64,000 nucleotides of DNA from Rachicladosporium sp. CCFEE 5018 (Eukaryota > Ascomycota > Dothideomycetes > Cladosporiales > Cladosporiaceae): contig KZ111150.1 in the NCBI GenBank assembly GCA_002077045.2, forward strand, positions 1,296,390 through 1,360,389, read 5' to 3'. The translations under genes and the position numbers were made by a program. The notes beneath the pieces were generated by a model. It made no database searches. It had not been told where the DNA came from and saw only the letters and a program-made list of their open reading frames with translations. Below, piece by piece: positions 41,120-54,495 of this stretch. Each line of letters starts with the position of its first letter. Positions within the stretch are counted from its first letter, which is position 1.

Positions 41120-41788
41120 TCACTTCGTCCCAGCCGCAGCTTCCCTCTCCCTCTTCTTTCTTTCACGCGCCTCTCGCTTCACTCTCTGCTCCTCCGCCGA
41201 GTTCTTTAGCAGCTTCAGCTCCAGTTCGTGCTGCTCCGTGAGCGCCTTCAGCTGAGAATGAATCTTCGCGTTATGCTCCACAGCTTTCTGTCGATCCAGC
41301 ATCTGCTTCTTCAGCAGCTCCAAGTTGGCTTTGATATCTTTGTCTTTCGCTGCTCGCAGTTGTGCAGCATTCTGGACTTCACCGTGACGTGATGTAAAGT
41401 CTTCGGCGAAAGTGTCCATTTCGGGGTCAAGACCTGGTCCGCCTTCATGATAGCCCCCAGGGCGGGTAAGTAGAATGCCAAGAACCTGACTGGCATAAAT
41501 GCGGCGCGGGTCGTCGAGAGGCAGTGGAAGATCTGTCTCTGCAATCACCGGAAGACTTTCCCATGAGATATTCGCAGCACGGACAGAGATGCCTTCCTGT
41601 GGTTGCTCATTGCTGCCCTCAGGGATCACGCGGATGCCTTTCTTGGCATTTGGATCAGGATGCAGCGTGATATGCATGATCGCATTCTCGTAGGCTTCAT
41701 TGTACGGCAGATCGTGGGGGACATAGCTTGCGTAGCGGCCGTTTGATGAACTGCCAGCTGGTGATGCGGTTCCAGTGGGGGAGGCCAT
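41120..41788 (-). CDS. coiled-coil protein of unknown function, copy B
   Basis: 222 residues, same length and start as copy A (16487-17155), with about ten substitutions spread over the protein. It is intact, and the agreement in start supports the ATG chosen in A. Confidence 0.7.
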   Translation of the reverse strand: MASPTGTASPAGSSSNGRYASYVPHDLPYNEAYENAIMHITLHPDPNAKKGIRVIPEGSNEQPQEGISVRAANISWESLPVIAETDLPLPLDDPRRIYASQVLGILLTRPGGYHEGGPGLDPEMDTFAEDFTSRHGEVQNAAQLRAAKDKDIKANLELLKKQMLDRQKAVEHNAKIHSQLKALTEQHELELKLLKNSAEEQRVKREARERKKREREAAAGTK

Positions 41789-42231
41789 TTTGGCTTCGGC
41801 AACTTTGGTATCGACGAAGCAATGGAGACCTTTTGACTTGATTCCAGTATACTCGCTGCTGCTCCTACGCTGATGTTCCGAAATTGCTCGTAGAGTGGAA
41901 TGTTGCGGTTCGAGGCATCGTTCCGACCCTTGTGTGAATGATTACGGAGACTGCCGCGCTACTGACCCATCTCGGACGTCCGCTGCTGGCGTTATGCTGA
42001 TGTGCGATGGTAAGTCTGCTATTACCAATGCGTCGAGATCAATTGGTCGCGTATATAATTGTTGTAGTCAAGCACAAAAGCAGGTTCGAAAGGTGCTTAG
42101 TCAGCAGGTTTCGAGCGGTCTTGCCACGCGATGCAGCCGTTCATAGTCTCTCTGTTGATTCAGCAGACAATCCGATCATCAATATCTGTTCAGAGGCGCG
42201 ATCAAGGACGCGATGCTAGGACAACAGCTCT

Positions 42232-44962
42232 ATGGCACTGGCTACCAGACGCCCAGGGAGGCACAGCCGTCAGGCCAGCAAGCAGGGAAGCAGCACGCCT
42301 CAACGAAGAACCACTGATGCTGCAACGGAAGACTACATCAGAAAAGTACTATGCGCAAACCCTTCCGCCAATTCAACAACCAATGGCGCGGGACTGCAGA
42401 ACTTGGAGCTGCCTTTGGATCGCCTCCTGCCACCGTTGACGAGCTCCAACGAGGTTGACTTTCAGCTCTATGCTCTGATCGCGGTTGTGCTCGACATCTT
42501 CGTGCAGTCATGGTATGCTAGGATTACTCCGGATCACGATTTCTCGAATGAAGTCATTCAAATCATTGCACATTGCACTCGGAATCTCGAACAGCGACTG
42601 CGTCATGTCGATCTTGAAAGCCTGCTGCTAGACGAGCTCCCTAGCCTCTTCAGTGCGCATCTCAGCGGTACGGTGTATCCATCTATTAGGCCGTTGAAGC
42701 AGGGCATTGCACTCACATCCATCTAGCCGTCGAAGTAGCTCGTGCAAATGCTAGTAAGCCCCATGGCCGGGATCCCATTCGGACCATCTTTGATACGCTC
42801 CGCCCACACAATGCACTGAACCCGGTTCCTCTTACTGCGGAGCTTCTGGTAGAGCAGGCCGAGAACGAGAATGCGTGGTGCCAGATGCTGATTGACCGAT
42901 TGCTTCCGCTGGTACTGCCACCGGAGGATATCGATAATCCGACCCTGCATGTACTAGTTGCTGAAGTGTTGTCCGAGCTTATACTGTGCAAGAGCGTCTG
43001 CGGTAAAGCATCCGAAAGCTGGCTACTCTGGGAAGGTGTCACGAAACTCATATACGCACTTCGCCCACGCCTGAAACCTCACCAACAGGCTGAAGCGCCA
43101 CAGATTGATCGCCTGGGACAATTCGGTCTGCTCGACGAGACGCGAGATCGATCCAACCTTAAAGGAGGTCTATCGGGAGAGAACATCTCTGACACCCTGA
43201 GTCGCGGATTTTGGGCGTTTCTACAAATCATCTCATTCGCATGGCTGATCTCGCGTGCAGCTGTCGTCGCTCTAATCCACGCTGCTAGACTACCTGCGCG
43301 CGCGAGTCGCGTCCACCCATTGACTAAAGATGCAAGCTTCATGTCTGACAGGTCTACAACGATGGTAGAAAGGTCAGATGTCCACTTGCAAGCCGTGGAT
43401 CGATCAGCTGGCGGAGATGAAACACCACCAATCGTCGCATTGAGTGCCTGGTCATGCATTGTATTGCTGACACGTCTGGAATTGCGAATGCCTTGGCTGG
43501 CAGGCTTGCTGTCACTTACGCAGTGGCTTCTGATATTCGGACCCGGACAAGTTGGCGGCACAAACAGCAGATTGGACAGGTAAGCCCACTCTTCCCAATT
43601 CCCATGATCCCAACACGAGACCCACGCCCACCGATGATGTCTTGAGCTCTGGCGGGAATCGCCAAAAGCACACTGCAGCCGATGCTATGAATCGCAATTC
43701 CTTCGTTGCGAATTGTCATTCGCCAGACGGACAAAGCCACGAGCGGGTCTACGCATGGATTTCTGCTCACATGACCTGGCTCGGGCCAATGCCATGCTTA
43801 CACGGGCCGCCCCTATCTTATCGACATGCATGAAGGCGTTCTTCCGGCCGCACCTGCTGCGACGTCTTCCCCGCAGAAGTCTGGACGTCAGATGTTTATC
43901 GACTCAACGAAGGCTGGCTTGGATCTCTCCTCATGCAAGCTACATCGCCAAAACGCACACGCGTGTCATTTCCGAATGCCGCCAACGAATCGAACTTGCA
44001 ATAGCTTGGGAGTTGGGCAGCCACCTTGCTCGCTCGGATACCACGTGTGTGGTCGAGTGGAGTGGTTCTCGGCTCACAATCTCGATGTAATATATCGATC
44101 CCGGATTACCCGGTCCACATTCCGAGGCTCGGGCCTGGCCGATCTCACCTGTCTCCAGGTTCTCCCGCGCGGCCCTCCGATGATGCCGTGCGGCGTGAAC
44201 CCAAACGCCTATTCAATATAAAGCCAACATAGGCGTTGCACATGCCCGACGAGGGTGGCGTCAACGGCTATCGCAGAAAGATTGCAGCGCGAGGTCGGAA
44301 TGCGATTTGGAACGTATATCCACCTGGCACAAAAACGCACCACTGAGACGGCTGCAACGCACCCTCGCGCTCTCATACGCCGACTGAAGGTCCAACACTT
44401 GATCCTCGTCATATGCACCTCGACCCCACCCTTCCGGCTCGCTTACGCTGTTGTACATGCACCTCATGCTGCACGAGCCTGTCATATTGCTGTCTTCGCA
44501 AATCAATGCATGCTCCTCTTGCAATGCGTTACCTGGAATGCATGACACTGCATTGCATTGCAGCACCCATACATTCACTGACCACCTCTCTCACCACGCA
44601 GACTCCTCTCCCATACCTTCCACACGCGCTTGCTCGACCCTGCTTTGCTGCCACCCGCGCTGCAGAACATACGCCTCGCGCTGTTTCCCAACAATGCTCT
44701 AGCGCCCGCGCGAGCGCCTCCCACGCCCGGGGAAGTCCTGGCTATCAAAGCCGAGTGCGCAAGGGTGATCGTAGAAGCCATACCAGAGTTTGTGAGGAGT
44801 CGCTTCTTCGCTACGAACGATGTCAGCTTGATGCATAGAGATATTGAGGAGAGCCTGGAGATGTTCGGAGACGAATATGTGAACAAGCATCTCATCATCT
44901 CCATTATCGAGTTGGTAGCAGCGAGACTGTTCCCTGAGATCTCGGAAGTCTCTGTGGAATGA
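42232..44962 (+). CDS. PXA-domain membrane protein, copy B
   Basis: Exons 42232-42667, 42727-43579 and 44602-44962 use the same splice sites as copy A. The long second intron (43580-44601, 1022 nt) is kept. Exon 1 and exon 3 carry many silent and a few conservative changes, the pattern expected of a gene under selection. The frame is open throughout. Confidence 0.8.
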
Positions 44963-45478
44963 ACAGTAGCGGATGCGAGCAAAATAGTAAGCGCAAGATA
45001 GACACTGTACATGCCACATACAACTTCCAAGTCAGTCAGCATAGATACAATATGTTACCTAAATCGCGCGAGCGGAGTGTCTTCTGCCATCCTCCCTGGG
45101 CCTCTGTACAGCCATGCGCACTCCAATTCCTGTTCCTCCCTCCTTTTCCCTGGTCCTATCCAAAGCCGCGTGGGCAGCATAGTGTCCTGTCTTTCAGTCT
45201 TGCCGTGACGTGGCCGTAAATGATGATGATAATGCCCGTGGAATAAATCCAATGCCGAAAAGTTCGGATGAAGTGGTATAAAATGCAAAATCGACCCTGT
45301 CGCGGGTACAATGCCGAATACTGTGGGCATGAGAAGCGAAGTACGCGAAGTGTAGGAATCGTTAGAAAAAATGCCGAGAAATGCAAAGATGCGGAGGTCG
45401 TGAAGTCTTGGTGGGTACAGGAGTAGACTATGCGTCGGACGAGTATCTGTTCCAGATCGGTGTGGATAGGGATTTCGC

Positions 45479-47235
45479 TCAAGTACCGCGCGACTGCAAC
45501 TTGAGCTTCTCCATCAGCTTGCCGATGGTGACGCTCTCCTGCAAGTCCAGATAGCCGTGCGGCTGTTGCTCGAAGAAGCCCAGCACAAGCTCCAGTGCAC
45601 GCCTTGCTTCTTCTGGACTCGTAGCCATTTGGACTGACGAGGTTGTGATAGCGGTCCCAATGCTACTTCGCCGTACTTCCCGGGATGCAAGTGAAGGCAG
45701 AGGAGGTGGACCCATAGTCTCTGCAGGCGTAACAGTATGTGGCCGCTGATTGTCATGCATGAGATGGAGAGTTGAGTTCAGGGTCAGCAGCGAATCTGAG
45801 GAGTCATCCATCGGCGAGTCAAGTACTGAAGAGGTCGTGTATCTTGGTGTCGATGGGTCGCCAGCTGCTGAACCAGGTACGCCGGCCATGAAATGATCCA
45901 GCATCGGGAAGGTCTGGCTTCGTGGTCGTTGCGAATTCTCTCTTGCCGTTGCTGGCAGGATCGGTCGATTCAGTTGAGGCATGAAAGGGCCTGGTGCAGT
46001 GCCAGAGTCTGGTGTGAAGAAGGGAGATGTTGGACTCAGAGGACCAGGTGAGAAAGATGAAGGCGCTGTGTCTGTGAATGCGCTGTTCAGTGATGTATGG
46101 CTCTGCGAGTGTAGCGCGCCTCTGCTCGCGAGCTCGTGATAGCTGTCCGGACTTCGCGTCTTCAGGCTCTCTTGACTCTGGACGCTGTGCAGTACTGCTG
46201 GCGATTGCGATCCTAGACCGTGTGGAGACACAGGTGATGTGCCGCTAGGCGTTGGACCTGAAGATCGCACTCCAGGGATGGCATCCGCGTCATCCGGTGC
46301 AAGTGAGCTCTTCCTTGATCGTGCGCCCAGCAGATTATTGTTCAGCTTGAACTTTTCGATCCAGCTGGCGCTAAAGACAGGCTGTGAGTCTGGACTAGAT
46401 GAAGTCGTCGAGAAAGCCTGCGCCTTCTCGCGGATCAGATCGTTCGTTAGAGGCAGACCTTTTCGTTCCTTCGCGTTGTCAGCGCAAGTCATCGCATTTC
46501 GCGATTCATAATTACCTGGTTTTTCGCCCACACGGCTAGTGCTCGCTCGATGTCTGGCGATCGACCTTTCGCCCGCTTCACAGGGGATCGGCTGCCATCG
46601 TCTTGCAGGAGAAACTTCTCCTTCTGTCGCAAGACTTTAGAAACAGTGCTATCAAGATGTCAATCACCCGAGAGGAGTATGCGTATAGGCCCGATAGAAC
46701 AAACCTTCGCTCAACACCGAATCTCGCTGTCGCCTTGTCAGTGAACGATCATACCACTGCAGAGAACATAAGACGTACTGCCGATTTCAGTCTGCTTCGC
46801 AGTCGGGTTCTCCTCTGCGTACTGACACATCCGTCGTCGGTCGGCGTCCGTCAATGTCTTCCGTGGGGTCGTCGCTGATCGTGAGCCGCCAGCTGAAATG
46901 GGCGTTGGCAGCTGCATCGGCTGTATAGGTTGTACTGGCTGTGGATACATCGGTGCAAAGGTCGAGTGAGACTGGTTGTTCAGCATTGATGGCCATTGTG
47001 GCATCACCAGTGGTTGTAGTTGCTGTAGTGTAGGTCGCTGCTGGTAGCTCAAAGGGAATGTATTCGGATCGACGGGCGCTGGCTGTGGAAGCTCAAAATT
47101 GAAGCCAGCGTACTCTTGTGCTGGCGTGCCATGATGCGAGTGTGGATACACGTGTGTTGTCTGACCCCAAGTCGTCGGAGGGGACGAGTGATAGGGCATG
47201 CCATGCTGCTCGTCGCCCATGACTGCGACACTCAT
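45479..47235 (-). CDS. CENP-B/psq-type HTH DNA-binding protein, copy B
   Basis: Exons 46779-47235, 46705-46726, 46516-46648 and 45479-46468 mirror copy A, including the 22-nt exon. The exon-3 acceptor changes from CTAG to ATAG and still ends in AG. The DNA-binding segments are unchanged, and substitutions fall in the disordered C-terminal part. Confidence 0.8.
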
Positions 47236-50200
47236 CGCCAGCCGGAGGCTAGCGGATCGAGGTCGTCGAACAATGCGATTGTCGAATGGTGGCAAAACCT
47301 GTATGCGGTGACAATGTAACGAATGAGTGTCGATCTTGCGCAACCGCGAAAGAGTAACGTGTGGCTGAACGCTTACGGCACGCTGGCGGCTGTAGCGATT
47401 GACGGTAGTGCGAGCAGCGGTAGCAGCACGCGGGCGTAAATGACTGCTTGAGCGCCACTAGGCATGCTAGCTCCCTGCAGGCGAAATGCAGGACACGAGA
47501 GAGTGAGGTGAGCAGTGCTGCAGCCGGGACGTCAAGGTCCGCCGCGCGGGCATGCGTGAGCTTATGACGTGCACCCGGGTGCGGAGACGAGAGAATTAAG
47601 GTCTTCCGCTAGGTACGCCGGCGGATCAACGGTACGGCGCGTGGGCAGAGGAGTTGTGTACGATTAGGAAGAGACTGGTCCCCAAGCCGTGGCAGGGTCT
47701 TCCGAAAGTAAGACACGACCTCGATGCGCTAGCGATAGCAGCATTTGCGATTTGCGTTGGGCTTGGGGCTTGCGAGGGTGCTATGTCCCGGTGGAGGAGG
47801 CGTAAAGCTCAGACGCTGTTGCAAATGAATCTTGACGACGCCGCGATCCAGGTTCCAGCTCTCCAACTAGCGAGGAGGAGCACCGAGGCACCATCGTGAT
47901 TTGGTCAGCACGGCACTGTATCTGGACATGCAACAGGCGTGGGGAAGACCAAAGTATGACAGCGAACTGCTGCGCGACTCGTGACCGATCCACCCTAGAG
48001 CCCATGGGACATGGATTACATGACTCTCATGGGCACTGCAATGCGTTGGACAGCTGTATCAGGTCGCAGTACCGTAGCCTTGTCCTCCCTGTGCCGTATC
48101 GTACAAGAGCGGAGGCTTGCAGCAGAGCGACGGTGACACAACTCCTGCGACCGCAACACAGACCGCATTTCAGCGAATTGGGCGCAATGGCGATGGCCCC
48201 GGTAGATCGACTTCTCCACAGCCTAGTCTCGCACCGTACCGCCAATCGACGTGCAAAAGGCACGCTCTGTGCTGCCATTGCTCGGACTATCTTGACAGCG
48301 TCACTACGGCGTAGCATGCCTATGTTTCATACGAATCATGGCCCTAGAGAGTACGCTTCACTTTCGTCGACGAATGTACAGCTGTACCTACACGTGCGCA
48401 ATCTCAATGGCTATGGCAGGGTATATATAGATTCAGCAATGTGCCAACCTGGCCATCCCACTCCAGGCCGTTAAAGGTGATGCTGCCCAATGGTATATGC
48501 AAGCTATCATGTGGTCACTGTTATTCGCCAACATTCCCGAGCATGAAGCGTCTGCCATGCCAATCTACTTCACATACCGGCGATTGCAATGATCGCAACA
48601 GGTCGCAATGGAGTGTTCTCTTCGGCATGCAATGGCCAAAGTGCTGACGGCATCGGGACGACTGCAAAAGCCTGTTAAAAACAACCGAAGATGATTGCAG
48701 GCCATCGATGATTGGCACGGCCAGAGCTCCCTTCAGCCAATTACAAGGCGAAACGGAGGGCATTTGGTTGGGTGGAGACTGGATCCGCTGGGGAGCTCTC
48801 GATATGAAGTCACATCACCATTGAGGGATGCGACGACTGATCCCTCTCAGCAACATGCCATTCGTAGCTTCGCGTTACTGTATTATGGCGACCAGCGCGC
48901 AAAGCACATGACCATCAACTGCTGCAGGTCGCGGCGCAAGCTGCCGACTTCATCTCGTCCAGCATAGGCGGTATCCGGCTTGCGCCATTTTGGACGGCTG
49001 GCCCAGACTCTAATCTCCCAAATGGCCCCCATACGGTACCTCCACGGCGATAAATTGACCTCAACCTGGGATGAGCTCTCAAGCATCCCACGCCTGCCTC
49101 ACCATTGCGGAGTTACATTGTATCGACCAGTCGGCAATCTATCCCACATTCTCGAGAGGAACACGCTAGTCATAGGCAAAATCACTCCACCTTTGACTGC
49201 CGCCAGCCCCCACGGACTTCAATCGCCTTGAACTGCTTTTTTTGCTGTCACAAGCTCTGCCAGCATTCGCTCTTCCACGCCATAAACTAATTTAGGACTC
49301 AGATACCACCGTCAGACACCGTCAGCAATAAGCGAGCTACCTTGCAACAGCTGCAGGTACAAACTCACTTCCAAGGCCGCGGCACAGAAGGCATCGGGAT
49401 CAGCCTTGCAAACCTGCCAAAAGTAAGTTGTAGAGTTCCGCGAGATCGCCCAACGTCCCGAGTGCCGCAGGGGATCTCTGGAACAGTGCGCTTGGTGATC
49501 TCGACTGGCCGACTACAATCGTACCAAAGTCGGTACACTGTGGACCCGCCTCGGGCTATTGCTTCCGAGTCTACAACACCACTGACTCATCAGGCCCATC
49601 TTGGATGATGAGGGTCGATACGCGATGCGCCTGTCCATCTCCGCGTTCTATCACATCGTATTCGCAGAAACAAGAGTCATGCTACTACTGTACGACGAAC
49701 GGGCCGAGGCCATAAACTTCAGGCGGAGCTACATGGGTAGCGATGTGCTCTCGCATACGATTGCCTATGCGGAACAGACATTTAGCTCACCCATGCTAGG
49801 CAATGCTCTCGACCTGGCCGCGCGCTTACCCTTGAAGACAACGACGCGGAGAGAAGGTCAACCTCGCGATCACACGGAGATACGTCCGATGAGCGACTCG
49901 ATTCTCACTAGGCTTGTGGCAAGGACTATGGCTGCAGTGCGATCGGGATGCTGAGAATATGGTCAACTGAACTGATCGCACATGCGATAGTCGCCACTGT
50001 CTATCACAAACGGTGGCCGCGGACACGTTCGTTTCGCTGTCAGCAGGCTGAAGGTGACGATCCACTCGTCAAGAGTTCATGACATGCACGTAGCACCTCC
50101 GTGTCGGTCCATCGAATGCTCTTCGCTCACAGCACGCAGATCATTCGGCGTGAGCTCGGGCACACACATGCTCATTAAAGTCGGTAGGTTACCGGCGCCA

Positions 50201-50717
50201 CGACGGTAAGCCGATAATTACGGTTACATGTCTCAAACATGAAACGAGCTATCGTCGGAAAACGTCCCGAGAGTATAACGGCAACGAAAAGCACCGAGGT
50301 AAGTTTATTACGCATCTGCTGTGGAGTAACTCCACTCACTGGAAGAGGCAACTTGTATTGGCTTCATGCTTCGCAGCAAACTTGAAGGCAGCCATGCATG
50401 GATGGTGAAGTCAGCGAAGTGGGACTGCCAATCTTGTCGAGTAGCGTCAAATTGCTATGCTATTTCAATACTACTATCCCGAGCGACCAGCGAATCTATC
50501 GCGTACGAGCTGTGGCAATTACAAGATCTTACGAAAGCCTGGACTGCTCATCCAATCTCCCCGGCCTAGCCTATCTGCATCGACTTGAACTCGGCCTCTC
50601 TGTCGTTATCTCGAGACGGACCATCACGCACAGTGCTATGTATCTCACAGTAGGCTACAGTCATATCGGTCTCGGGACCAGCGTCCCATGGCGCGAGGCT
50701 CATATCTGGGTCTGCGG
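47236..50717. other. 3.5-kb gene-poor region, copy B
   Basis: Equivalent to 22622-26146, with several small indels. The open frames at 47896-48474 and 49601-49954 persist, but their differences from A are mainly amino-acid changing. No gene is supported. Confidence 0.45.
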
Positions 50718-53290
50718 TCAGTATGGATACGCAAGTGCAGGAGATGAGGAGATCTTACATCTCTGAAATGGGCGAACATTAGCCTGAGACTGCGGCAATA
50801 TATGCAAGGCGATATAAGTGCCGATATCGTCGTGCCACTCTGACAAAGCCTTGAGCAAATCCCAGACGCTCTTGCGACTTGGCCAAGTATTGCGATCGTA
50901 CTTGGCGAACACGTCGTCGGCGAAGAGCTGCGCACAAGTGCTAAGGACTTCAAAGATATCGTCTACGAACATCTTGGCACGTCCAAGATCGTGCTGCGTC
51001 GACGTAGCATTCATCATAGACTCTCGAAAGAGTAGCAAGCGGTCGAGAGTGAGCACCAATTTGAAAGGCTTGTCGCTGTCCGTTGGCCATGCTTTGCGAG
51101 TGATAGGCCCACTTGTTGGCAAGCCGAGTACGCGAAGGTCTCTGATGGTCTTGTCATGCACACCTTTGGTGAAGTCGGTAAACTCTTGGATGTTTCGTGG
51201 ATCGCCAAGTCCTTTGAGAACAGCTGTGTCAGGCACGATTACGGACTGTGTCAGCGAGGTCGAGCCCCTAATACAATAGATTAGTCGAAAGCCATTGCTG
51301 GGTTATGAGGCGCTTGCGGCTTACCATTGCATATAGGCTGTGAGGACTTCTAGGACGGGCCCAAGCATCGCGAGCTCCGGACTGCGCATTACCCATCGAA
51401 TATCAAAATCTCAACATGCGTATGGACGAAGCCTCTCCGAATGCGAGGATGTAAGCTTCCCTCCGCTTCAGCCAGCTTATCAACCGCTGTTGTCATCCAG
51501 AGAAGATCTGCCATCAGGTGCTGTGTATACACTGCAATCTGTCAGCCTCGCGGACTCTGCTTTCATTCTGAACGCAAACTCACACCGTATGCGCGGCTGG
51601 AAACGCAACGTCGCCGCGTGCGTCTGGAGCATCGACTTCACCTTATCAACCCAGCCTGCGCCCAGGTGCAAGACGTCGTTGCGGAAGAGCTGCAAATCTT
51701 TCTCATTGAGAACGAATTCGAGGTCAACGTCGAGCGCCGCAGGCTTGAAAGAAAGGCCGAGTGCTCTGCCTGACATCTTGAGCAGTAATGCCACGAAAAT
51801 ATATGCAACATCAACGAAAGTCGAGAATGGCTGATGACATAGCTCATACTCGCCTGTGAATTGGATCATGCTCCGCATCATCAGCAATCTCTCTCTCACC
51901 TCAGCGAACGCGGCGGGTGAAGCTCGGATTGCCGGCTCATCTATGAACATGTGGAAGTGCTCAAAGGACGAGAACATCCAAGCTATGTCACGCAACACCC
52001 TTGTTGTGCCGGGAGCAGCTGTCTTTCGGACTTCGTGGTCTGCTGGTATGGTATCCAACAGTCGCCGGTCTTGGCGCATCTGTGCTAGGAAACCCGTCCT
52101 CACAATAGCGTTAACCGGAGCGTTGGCCTTGGACGCGTGGAGCAAACAGCGGCGGCGTATAGCTGCAACATGTCGAATGCACGGCGTGCGCCATTCTGTT
52201 GCGTATAGCTTCAGATACGGATGCACACTATCCCAGGTATAGAAGCGTGGTCCATCCAGGTGAGCCCAAAAGTCAAGATCGTCTAGCAGTGGCCGAGCTG
52301 TAATGAAGGAGTCCTCCAGAGCGAATAGCTCCTGCTGGACCTCCTCGGCGCTGCACTCAGCTAGCACCTTCAAGTCTTTGCAGTCGAAAATGACTCTCAA
52401 GGCCAGGCACAATTGAAGGCCTTTGGCTTCCTGCTCGGCGTTATCACCATCGATAGGTAAGCTGGTGTAATTCTCGAACCGTTGAGCCCAGTCGGTGAAG
52501 TCAGCAACACGGCTCCATCAAAACTTGTACTGCTCGTCATCTTCGCCCTCACGCCGGCAATCGCGGTCGCAGGGTCGAGTGCTTTGTCCCAGATTGCACG
52601 TGGGTCGCTGGGTAGGTTCCAGCGCGAACATCCGACGCTCTTCCTGTAGTGTCGGGAGTCATGATGAGCTTTTACGCCGCATAGATAGCAGAAATTCTGA
52701 TGACAGCCAGCACATACTATAGCATTACAGCCGTCTTTCCGATGAGCAGGCTGCTCACACTTCGGGCAGACCTGATAGTCTGTTCCTTTAACACCGAGAG
52801 GATCTACAGCATCAACGCCGCCGCAGCGGTGTTCCTCCCAGTGTCCCTTGACAGGTTTAAGATAGCCACAGCAGCATAGTTGCTTGCATTTGGGGCAATT
52901 GCTGCCGACTTGACCTTTCGCTCCGAGGAAACCATTGCAGATTTCTGTTGCGCCGGTGTCGTTGATGGTCCCGTGGTCGCAGTACGCGCGCTTCGCTGTT
53001 CTCAAGCTGTACTCAGTCGCTACCTTCAGCCTCCACTTCTCTAGGAAGCCATCAGGAAAGAGATCCTCGAAGTCCGTAGTCATTAGTTCGACCTTCCCCC
53101 ATTTCGGTGGGTACTGAGAACCGTCTTCGTACGCCTGCTGAAACAGCGGTAGTATAGCGTCAATGGCACAATCCTTGCAGATCATGCCATGCTCGGGATC
53201 ATGATCGCTTCCCTTCGGTCTGTAGCCCAGTGCTGTCAATTCGTCGCTGCACCGTACGCACACGAAGGTGGCTATCGGAGGTGGCGCCAT
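50718..53290 (-). pseudogene. RBR-type E3 ubiquitin ligase, copy B, broken by different lesions
   Basis: Starts at the ATG 53290. The N-terminal cysteines (VCVRCSDEL), the IBR cysteines and RING2 are intact here, including the CHQNFCYLCG motif that is cut in copy A. About 45 codons after RING2 a one-base deletion near 52557 shifts the frame, and in the original frame a TGA follows at 52518-52520 (CGA in A). The last exon, 50718 to about 51264, is fully open, unlike in A. A truncated 297-residue RBR protein with a complete catalytic module could still be made from this copy. Confidence 0.7.
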
Positions 53291-53587
53291 TGCTCTGTTG
53301 GACGCTGCAGTGGCTTCGTGCTAGGCAAGTTAACGTTGCCGAGTGCCCGTAGGTAACAGCGGCATTGATCTGTCTTCGTGGCGCAAGTCGTCGAGTCTCT
53401 GCAGCTTGAACGAAGAAGTCCGCTTCCGGTCGGCTTCGTGTTCTCGAGGCATGGAGTCATCCTTGAGACGGACAAAGCCACAATGCTCGTACCCGCACTT
53501 TGCACGTCGGAGTGAATGCATGTGGCGAAGCAGTTGAAGATGCGCGGTCGAAGATAAGGACGAGCCAAAGTCGCGACCACCGTGGCC

Positions 53588-54395
53588 CTACAGCTTCGCC
53601 GCCACCTTCTCGTCCCTCACCACAAGCCTTCTAGCCACTCCACTCCTCTCCCGATCCCTCAACACCCGTCTCAATAACTTTCCCGTAGCGCTCTTGGGTA
53701 CCTCGCTCACAAATTCCACCTCCTTAACCCACTTATATCTCACCTTCCTCCCCTTGACCCACTCCAACAATTCCCTCCCAATGGCCCCCCCACTCTGTAC
53801 ACCCTTCTTAAGCACAACGACAGCTTTCGGTCGTTCCCCAGCATACTCATCCGTGATACCCACGACAGCCACATCCTCCACCGCCTCATGGCCCAGCAGT
53901 AGATCCTCAAGCTCAGCCGGTGCGACTTGTTGCCCTTTGACCTTGATCATCTCCTTGATCCGATCCGAGATGTGCAGGAGTCCTTCATCGTCTATGTAGC
54001 CTACGTCGCCGGTGTGAAACCAGTCGTCCTTGAAAGTCTCGCGCGTGGCAACCTCATTGTCGAGATAGCCCCATGGCGATTTGCGGGCCTTTGGCGCAGA
54101 TCTCGCCTGTCTCGTTGGAACCTAATTCTTCACCCGGATTTGTGAGCGAGATGACTTTTGCTTCAGTGTTAGCCATGAGCTTCCCGACTGTGGTAGCATA
54201 CTTGTAATCAAAATGGCTTGGTGGATGGGCGGAGATACAGGCCGTGGACTCAGTGGCGCCGTAGCCTTGCCTGAAGCCAGCGTCCGGGAACTCCTTCTGC
54301 AGTAAAGAAATAATCTCTGGGCTGATCGGCGCGCTGCCGGAGGACCATCGCTTGACCACTTCTCTCAGCTTCGGAAGATACGGCCGCGCAGCAGA
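53588..54395 (-). pseudogene. acyl-CoA synthetase C-terminal part, copy B, frameshifted
   Basis: Extends further upstream than copy A and shows the AMP-binding motif GYGATESTACIS. A run of four C at 54069-54072, three in copy A, shifts the frame just before the GDVGYIDDEG motif. This may be a real lesion or a homopolymer error. The hinge and catalytic-Lys segments remain open downstream. The 5' part is lost in the gap. Confidence 0.75.
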
Positions 54396-54495
54396 NNNNN
54401 NNNNNNNNNNNNNNNNNNNNNNNNNNNNNNNNNNNNNNNNNNNNNNNNNNNNNNNNNNNNNNNNNNNNNNNNNNNNNNNNNNNNNNNNNNNNNNN
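54396..54495. other. assembly gap of 100 N
   Basis: Second run of exactly 100 N. It joins the acyl-CoA synthetase of unit B to the same internal TEF1 base where unit B begins. Confidence 0.99.

Larger units (their letters stand above)
29700..54395. repeat. large repeat unit B (~24.7 kb)
   Basis: Same gene order as unit A. Offset is +24812 and no differences were found from 29700 to 37094. From 37095 onward there are frequent substitutions and indels, with the offset falling to about +24570 at the right end. It continues about 226 nt further into the acyl-CoA synthetase gene than unit A does. Confidence 0.95.
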
